Shown in pieces: positions 57,056 to 64,000 of a stretch of DNA of 64,000 bases. Each line of letters opens with the position of its first letter. Position 1 is the first letter of the stretch. The notes beneath the pieces were generated by a model. The model was not told the origin of the DNA. It saw only the letters and a program-made list of their open reading frames with translations, and ran no database searches. The translations under genes were made by a program, and so were the position numbers. The stretch is from Hofstenia miamia (lineage: Eukaryota > Xenacoelomorpha > Acoela): contig SCFE01000076.1 of assembly GCA_004352715.1 (NCBI GenBank), positions 1,371,204 to 1,435,203 on the forward strand, given 5' to 3'.

Positions 57056-59540
57056 TTTTGGAGAATGAATGGAGGAACTTATCTTTTATTTACATAGCAA
57101 TTCATCGCGTGGCAAATATATAATAGCATTGTGCTGTAAACGAATCTGCTGGCTAATTAAAATGGCCACTCTATGTTTACATCTTTGCTCAATAACTCAA
57201 AAAGTAAACAGCGTGTTGCCAGACTAATTTCACAGAGCATTTTAGGCTGGAGGGTAGCTAACAATTTGTTGTCAAGTAAACGGTTTTATCTTAGCAAGCA
57301 AATTGTTACCTTGATCTTACTCTCCAGGTCAGGTGGCCAGTAAGTAATTTAATTTCTGTGCCAAAGTCGTTTAATTGTAAACCAATTTTAAGCGACCTCT
57401 ACCAACGCCGGTAAGCATTGGGTATCGTATCACATCTGAACTTCTTGAAGACAACTAAAAGCAAGTAAAACGCCTCAGCCCCCAAAGCGTCATACGGAAA
57501 TACAGATAATTAGTAAAATGTGGAAAAATGATACATAGTATGGCAGAAATGGGCAATTTCACAGAATTGTAAACGTTTTCTTCCATTTTCTGACTCCATT
57601 TTACCGCAATGGTACCATGGTTTTCGTGTCCTTTTTTGGCTCTCTTTTTCGGCGGAATTATAGCGGTTTTCGGCGGTTCGGGCTTTATTCTAATCTATTA
57701 GACTATTTTAGTGGCTGAAATTTTGTAATTGAATTTCATTATTCATACAACAGGTTCCACTTTATTCTTTCAAACAACTTATAAAATTGGTGATTCTTGT
57801 TAGCCATCACATAATGATAAAATAGTAAAGCAACCAAAAAAATTGGTTTGTACAAACTTGCAAATGGAAGAGCAGAATTCTGAAATTGATTCTTTCTAAT
57901 ATTTATGTCAAAGAAAAAGCACAGAACACAGAGAAGCGATTGGAATACCTTAGCTTTCGCAAACACTGCCAAAATGCAATAATACTAATATAATTTGGGA
58001 TGCTTTTGCATCAAAAAATCTCATTTAAATGTGCACTCTAAGCAACTTGCAATGCCAAGATCAACTTAGTACTCAGAAGGTTTGTCATTATTATAATCAC
58101 TAATATAAAAATGTTTATGGAACCATACCGTCGGCATACTATTAATATGGTGTGAATTTATTTAATGTTGCTGCTATATAATATAAAATTATTGATCCAA
58201 GTTAGAATGCAATTTGAGTAAAATTCAAAATTTATATTTAAATCTTGTTTACATTTAAATTTTGTTTGAAAAATTAATTTTTCTATCACGGATTTTAATA
58301 CAATCTACAACAATTTTTCCAATGTCTTACAATATAAATTCTTTAGTTTGCCATTATTTGTACTATTCTTGTTTTCATCGCCTTAGCTGCAATTTTGAAG
58401 TAAATTTATCTTGTTTGAAACAACTTCAATTCATAGTGACATTGCAACATGGTTATTTTTGAATTTGGACATAAAAAATAATACGGGAGGTAATAATATA
58501 AGAAACTTAACTATTTAAACTCTTAAAAATATATTAAGATTATAGTTGATGACAATTTTAGAGACTAGATTATTACAAAGCTTACAAATAAGTTGATCGT
58601 AAATATATGTCAGTTTTTTTTATCTCAAGATAGTGTTGAAATTCTTAAAATTTTCTATTCGCATTAAAAAAACAAATATTTTTTAAGTTCATGTTTGTTT
58701 ATTGTTGGAATACTTATTTAAATTCGGATTGGTTTTGGATTAAAAACTAAATTTTTTTTTAAAAGTTCAGATCGGATCCGGATCTTGAAGTTTCGGATCC
58801 GGATCGGATCGGATCTTAAAATGATGGATCCGATTCGATCTCTGGTGGGTCTGATCACGTACTGGTCCTGTCTGATTTTTTTAATATTTCGTGGTGTTGC
58901 TAAATAAACCAAGGTATCTATTTCAAATATTTTACTTGATATCTGATTTTATGAAATATTCATTTGAATCATATTTTACGTTAATATAGAGTATTTAAAA
59001 AATTATACATTTAAACATGTTTTGGATATCTTCAAGTTCAAGCAATGGTTGCAGTGATTTCCATTGTAAATTTTGAAACTTTCGGTTCAGTATTGACGTA
59101 TTTATATTTAAGTACAATGACGAAACCAAACCGAGCCACTGGCAACTCTGCACCGCACACTAGGCAATGTGGCCACTGCAGTGATCTCAGGCTTCAAACC
59201 AATCATTGACGGTAGTAGCTTAACATCAACAATTTTTCGGGGAGGGCATGTCTCAAATATCTTTCTTTATAAGTATGATGCAGTAATTTGATAACTTTCT
59301 CGTTGAGGCGATTTCGAGTCGGTTTTATTTTCAATTCGTCAGTTCAAAACGAGTTTATGTTCTAAGCATAAAATTACATTCACTGCAATATTGGAATTTA
59401 TAAAATGCGCTTAACGCGATTAAAAAATAGTTATTATTAAGAAACGACAGCAAAACTAAAATTTGTGGTAGAATGTATGATAAATGCAGTAAACTCTAAC
59501 CCTAACCCTACCTGTCGACATATTTGATCTTAAGCCAATA
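57056..59540. other. Intronic non-coding DNA
   Basis: No gene supported. Contains ttttcggcgg motifs at 57645-57682, GGATC-rich repeats at 58760-58850 and a telomere-like run at 59499-59515. Confidence 0.5.
58720..58880. repeat. GGATC/GATCC-rich repeat tract
   Basis: Many overlapping ggatcc, cggatc and gatcgg words between 58765 and 58850. Similar tracts form the ends of some hAT elements, but no partner end or target duplication was found. Confidence 0.6.
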
Positions 59541-59549
59541 AACTATGCA

Positions 59550-60700
59550 TATACTTATTAAGGTGTAGTAAAAGCAGTCCAATTGTCTTCAATATAACTT
59601 CTTCATTAGATGAATATACAGTAAATATTGCATCAGCCAACTCATTTAAATCTTCATGAATATGATTTTCGCTTAACAGAGACATTCTTTTCTTTTCTTT
59701 GGCTCTCTAATTTCATCAGTAAGAGACTATTACTCATTTATATCATTCTCTGCATTTACGCAATATCTTTTAGCATGATTAATTTCTCGTATCAGTTTTT
59801 CTCTGTAATGTTTATACAAATGCCAGTTTTTATTATTGAAGGCTTCATTCCTTTTGCTTCCAATAAGTTTAACTACTGGGATGAGTTGCATGTTATCGCT
59901 TTCTTTCATTTCAACTTCTTTAAATGACATCACATTTAAAGCAAATGTTAATAGATCACAAAGACAATTTACTTTTTCATTGATATTGCATGGTTGAAAA
60001 ATCTTTTAAAGATACTATGCTGAAAGAAATGAGTCAATATTTGATTTCCGTAAGTCATGAAACTGTGTGTTCTAATCCTAGATAGTTTTGGGCTTAGATT
60101 GTTCATGAGGTGGTACATTAAATTCATTACGTTCATTTTCAGTATCTACCTCTACTAGCAGTCGATCAATAATGGCGTTAGCGTGTGTTGGTGCTTTCAC
60201 TAAATTAACTAAATTTCATTGAACAGTAAGCAATGGTAATTGTCAATTTATGAATTACTGATTGAAATCGCCATATAATATGATTCCATAGTGTTTTTCA
60301 CAACTATGATCGAAACAATTAATGTATCCATAAATACTTTCATTGTTATAACTTCCCCTAGCAGGCGGAATATATAAACATACAAAATATATATGAAAGC
60401 TACTTATTTCACCAACACACGGAATATTTTCTAATCGCCTATGGGTTTTTGTTTTTTAATAGTTTCGAATTTGTAAGAAACTCAAACAGCTACTCCACCT
60501 CCACGAGAACTTGCTCTTTGCTTTGAAATAGGATCATGATAATTAGGAAGAATAAATTGTCGCAAATCATGAGAGTCATTTAGCCATTTTTTATAAATAA
60601 TAAGAATAAATTTGACGTTTCTTTCTTTTAAGAATAGCGGAAGCCCTGTTAGCTTTTGATTGCGAATGAATAAATCTTTAACTTGGAGTTAAATTTTCCT
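59550..60700 (-). pseudogene. LINE endonuclease and linker, minus strand
   Basis: Minus strand near 60530-60480 gives R-A-S-S-R-G-G-G-V-A-V, a conserved block of LINE APE endonucleases. 59933-59730 gives the linker N-W-H-L-Y-K-H-Y-R-E-K-L, usual between endonuclease and RT. Stops abundant; RT is missing. Lies in the last but one intron of the GOLM-like gene. Confidence 0.68.
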
Positions 60701-60945
60701 CATTTAAATTTGTAATTAATTACTCTTCTCATTTTAACAAAATTCAAAATGGAATTTTATAATGAATTAAAATTTTTAGCTATTTTCCCTTAGCAGCGCA
60801 CATTGTTTTTGGAATCAAGTTCATAGCTTCACTTTAACAAAGTCAGTCAATGTCCATGCAAGGTTGAATGTTGGTTGTGAAATTTCTATTTTTGTAAATA
60901 CAGCCGTTTTATGTTTGTAAATGTTATTTATTCATATAATTTTAG

Positions 60946-61000
60946 GATTTATCTCAGTTGAAGCTTAATGAATTGAAAAGTGACATCTCTCATCTAAATG
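60946..61000 (+). CDS. Exon 4: GOLM-like protein, coiled coil
   Basis: 18 codons plus one base between aattttag and donor gtaaat. The translation DLSQLKLNELKSDISHLN continues the heptads, and its D-I-S-H-L resembles the D-I-H-H-L of human GOLM2. Starts in phase 0 (matching exon 3), ends in phase 1. Confidence 0.62.
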
Positions 61001-61522
61001 GTAAATTCGTAATTATTTGTTTAGTGAATATCTTTTATTAAATTCTCTTGAAAGCGAGTTACTTGCGCCTTCTAACATTACATTTTTGAAGGTCTTGCTT
61101 TGCATTACATTCATTGAAATATGTGACGATCACTGTACTTTGTCTATTTAAAACAAAACAGTTTGCTGTTGAACATCATGCAATACTATGTTGGAATAGA
61201 TTTAAGTGGTGTTTTTGCGAGGCTGTTTATGCTTAAGGGTAATATTTTCTTGTCAGATGTTATTGCATTCATGCTATGTTTAGTTAGGTGTCATCTTAAG
61301 CATCCCCAAATATTAAATTTATATCATGAAATGTCTTTAACCCATTAATTGCCATAATTTTCGAGAAAATAAGCTTATACTTTTTTAGTAAATAGGATGC
61401 AAACAAAAGATTACTTTTCATGTTTATAATTATATGATGAGGCCGCCCATTCATTAGATCAATTAGCTCAATGAATATCAAAATGACATGTTACATTTTC
61501 TAATCAATTGTAATCCTTCCAG

Positions 61523-61653
61523 CAAGGATACTTCAGCTACTCCAGCACAACCCTGCAAATAATCATGATCGATTCTACAAATTTAAACATCTGTCAAGAC
61601 AAAGTACCCATCAAGACATCACACATGGTGAAGAAAACGAACAATTAGACTAA
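61523..61653 (+). CDS. Exon 5 (tentative last exon): GOLM-like protein
   Basis: After ccttccag, two bases complete the split codon and 42 codons follow to TAA at 61651-61653, ending G-E-E-N-E-Q-L-D, hydrophilic and acidic. The predicted protein is about 173 aa, shorter than vertebrate GOLM proteins (about 400 aa). Nearby alternative acceptors give other frames that stop early, and a donor-like gtatgtg follows at 61692. So the true 3' structure is uncertain. Confidence 0.4.
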
Positions 61654-61749
61654 AAAGTAATACAGGATTACGAGCCACTGGGAAGAAATAAGGTATGTGA
61701 ATATTATGGTCGAGAGACATGGAGAATTCTGCAGTGAGTACATTTTCGA

Positions 61750-62560
61750 GACACTTACAATTCACAATGCCGGCAAAATTGATGCTTCCAAATGCTTACC
61801 AGTGTTTGTAATCGTAATAATTGAATTACCCGGTCAAACGCATATGTAAAGATAAGATATATCTTACCAAAAATGTACCATTTGCTGAATGGAATCCACA
61901 CTAGTTGTTGGGAGAGGTAGTGATTTAGAACATTGAACAATAGCTGAGTACGCATTAACACTACCACAATGAGAATTAAAAGTCGACGAGGATTGAAGCA
62001 GTATACCAAGATATTTGAACTCCTTTGTATACCTTAGAATGTGATCATTATACAAGAACTGGTCCTTTCTGGATAGACAACCCCGGCAAAATTTCATTCA
62101 CATTAACCGTTGGTGTTTTAAGCACAGTGTTTATGTAGTCGATGTAATGATTCTGAAGATCATGCAAATTTTTCTCAGTAAATGACTACGTCATCTGCGT
62201 ACATTAACATATGTATATCCTGATGTTCTTTAATAATAAGTGAAGGAACATCCGATGTGTATCTAGAAAAAAAGGAATTCGGCAGAGTTTCACCTTGTAC
62301 GGCTTTTATCTGAGAAACAGGTTCTAAAATGAATGTTCCAGATAGTATTCGGAGTCAGTTCTGCTTGAGGAAAAGCACACAACGTCGTAAGTATTAATTT
62401 GGATATACCAAGATTCGCCAACTTCCTTTTTAACAAAGGTTGGTTAACGTCATCAAAGGCTTTTGTAAAATCAATGATGGTTTTTCTAAATGACTACTCA
62501 AGTGATCAACAAGAATTCTTAATGGCGATTAGGTCGAAAGCCATGTGCTTGTAATGAAGA
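61750..62560 (-). pseudogene. LINE reverse transcriptase fragment, minus strand
   Basis: Minus-strand blocks in order: I-D-F-T-K-A-F-D-D-V-N near 62460 (block A), A-V-Q-G-E-T-L-P near 62310, M-Y-A-D-D-V-V-I-Y near 62200 (catalytic box, intact), and F-K-Y-L-G-I-L-L (62097-61864). Frame breaks occur between them. Distinct from the plus-strand LINEs at 44-52 kb; the Y-A-D-D-V-V-I-Y form suggests another clade. Confidence 0.75.
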
Positions 62561-62599
62561 TCATTTTCTTTTAGATTTAGTCACAAACTATGTCTTCAT

Positions 62600-63751
62600 T
62601 TTGGTGGCTATATAAGAATAACGGCGTTTGCGGCAATGGAAAGCTATATTTGAAGTTGTAAGATAATAGAACAGAGCTGCAACCGTGCCTGGTTTTTGGA
62701 AGCACGGCGCGCCATTGCACAATGGATTTTAAGCACAACCCGACATGGCACAATGGATTTTAAGCATGGCGTTTCACAACACGTTTTTATATGTACTCAG
62801 AGGCACGAGTCCTTACAATTCTTTCAATCTAGCGCATTTTTTTTCTCTATCGTATAAAATTATCAAGGCAAGTATATTGTGCGTTATAAACAACTAAATC
62901 CATTTTAAAGGAAATATATAAACCATAGCATTGCAAATCGTACACGTTTCATGGTGTTCATATGAAACCGGTTAATCATCGATAATTTCATTGTTATGAC
63001 CATTTCCGCCTTAGCCTGGCCTGATATGAATCTGGCCCAGCACATGTAAATTAATGATTTTTTTACGATTTAATTTTTCGGTTTGCCAGCATAAAGTTGA
63101 GTATGTAAGAGACTTATAATTAAATCTACACACTGATGTTGAAAATCCCAAATTGAGTTTTAGTAGAGTACATGATATTAAATTAATATTTCAAATTGTA
63201 AATATTATTTACTAAAATTTTTTTACAAATGATATGGCATTCAGTGTATTTGGATTAATTTAAATGCATTGTTTCGTAAGAGTTTGTTTTTTTAAATTCG
63301 ACACATTTTTCATGAATATCTCGGCACAAACCAGGCTTGACTTTGCACTATCTGGTCCATCTCTGGATGAAATTGACCACTGCACTGATAAATACCTAAA
63401 TCCTTTATTTCAGTAATATTATTTTTCCTGCCTATATGTAAATTCATTTTAAAGGATGCAGTTTTATGTCTAAATTTTTATCACTATAATTCATTTATTT
63501 CTTGCTCTTTTCAAGCTATCCTGCAAAATCACCAGCAAAATACAACCTATTATCTAAATTAAGAATTAATAAGATTAAAGTGCCTCTTAAAATTGTGCGC
63601 ATCAGGCCTTATTTATTCAATACATCTTGGGCCACGGTTGCAGTTGTGCAATAGAAAGCTGTTGCATCACAGCGGCAACATTTGTGTAAAAACACCTGCA
63701 AATGGAACTGATGCCATCTTCTCAAAACCTCGACCGGTAATGGCAGCAGAA

Positions 63752-63783
<32 letters not shown>

Positions 63784-64000
63784 ATGTAGAAGCTTGTGAA
63801 ATCATGGTAAACCTTTTAAACTGAAATTCAACAAATAATTCCAAAATATCGTTACAGTTTTCAAAGTAAGATTATTCTGAGCTGATATAACAAACATATA
63901 ATAATTAAAATTTCCGTCATAATTTTCAAACTTTCAAATATCTGAGATATGCGAAGACTCTTCAATTTAATTATGCAAAAGCAATGCAAGTTATGTAAAT
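62600..64000. other. Non-coding DNA 3' of the gene
   Basis: No gene supported. The 19-mer gcacaatggattttaagca occurs twice near 62715 and 62750. A (TA)n tract lies at 63751-63782. Confidence 0.5.
63751..63782. repeat. (TA)n microsatellite
   Basis: About 15 TA units. Confidence 0.95.

Noticed and set aside
58718-58912. 64-codon arginine/isoleucine-rich open frame
   Set aside because: Arises from the GGATC repeat tract.
1-64000. CRISPR array, rRNA operon, bacterial origin or integron
   Set aside because: No regularly spaced identical repeats, rRNA motifs or bacterial gene organisation; the window is eukaryotic.

Overview
This is eukaryotic, almost certainly invertebrate metazoan, nuclear DNA: AT-rich, spliceosomal introns with GT..AG junctions, and dominated by decayed Ty3/Gypsy retrotransposons, LINEs and hAT transposons. 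I see no bacterial operons, rRNA, convincing tRNA or CRISPR array. Species cannot be named from the sequence. The assembly is imperfect: there are N runs at 13833-14832, 16938-17937 and 20095-21036, and two single-N joins at 28890 and 30395.

Regions: 1-13832 and 17938 to about 42700 are CpG-poor and filled with minus-strand Ty3/Gypsy elements. Element A (about 9500 to 2350) and element B (34270 to 21619) each carry gag, protease, RT, RNase H and integrase, followed by a large unidentified third coding region (ORF3) in the position where env sits in retroviruses. Element B has a primer-binding site matching tRNA-Trp, as in the CsRn1 clade. Element A0 (315-2340), element C (34366-36447) and gag piece D (19650-21610) are further fragments. 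A separate LTR family with TGTARCATCC...GATGCTACA ends is scattered as solo LTRs with 4-bp target duplications.

The short contig 14833-16937 and everything from about 42700 to 64000 have normal CpG content. Here lies the only host gene I can support: five plus-strand exons (14925-15067, 16151-16271, 54183-54254, 60946-61000, 61523-61653) with compatible splice phases. They predict a short type II membrane protein with a coiled coil resembling the GOLM1/GOLM2 (CASC4) Golgi family. Its introns hold three plus-strand LINE copies (43.9-52.0 kb), minus-strand LINE pieces (44.6, 50.1, 59.6-60.7 kb) and two CGGBP1-like hAT transposase remnants; another minus-strand LINE RT lies just 3' of it. One hAT transposase is split: its C-terminus is at 16645-16741 and the rest at 52587-53533. 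Each half abuts a terminal inverted repeat of a second, nested hAT, with an identical 8-bp target duplication. This independently ties the short contig to the 52 kb region.

Two points matter most to a reader: the large ORF3 shared by elements A and B, which I could not assign to any known family, and the evidence that the scaffold order is partly wrong. The short contig sits inside a gap that should be about 220 bp of LTR, two approximately 1-kb stretches are exact artefactual duplications, and CpG content changes sharply near 42.7 kb.
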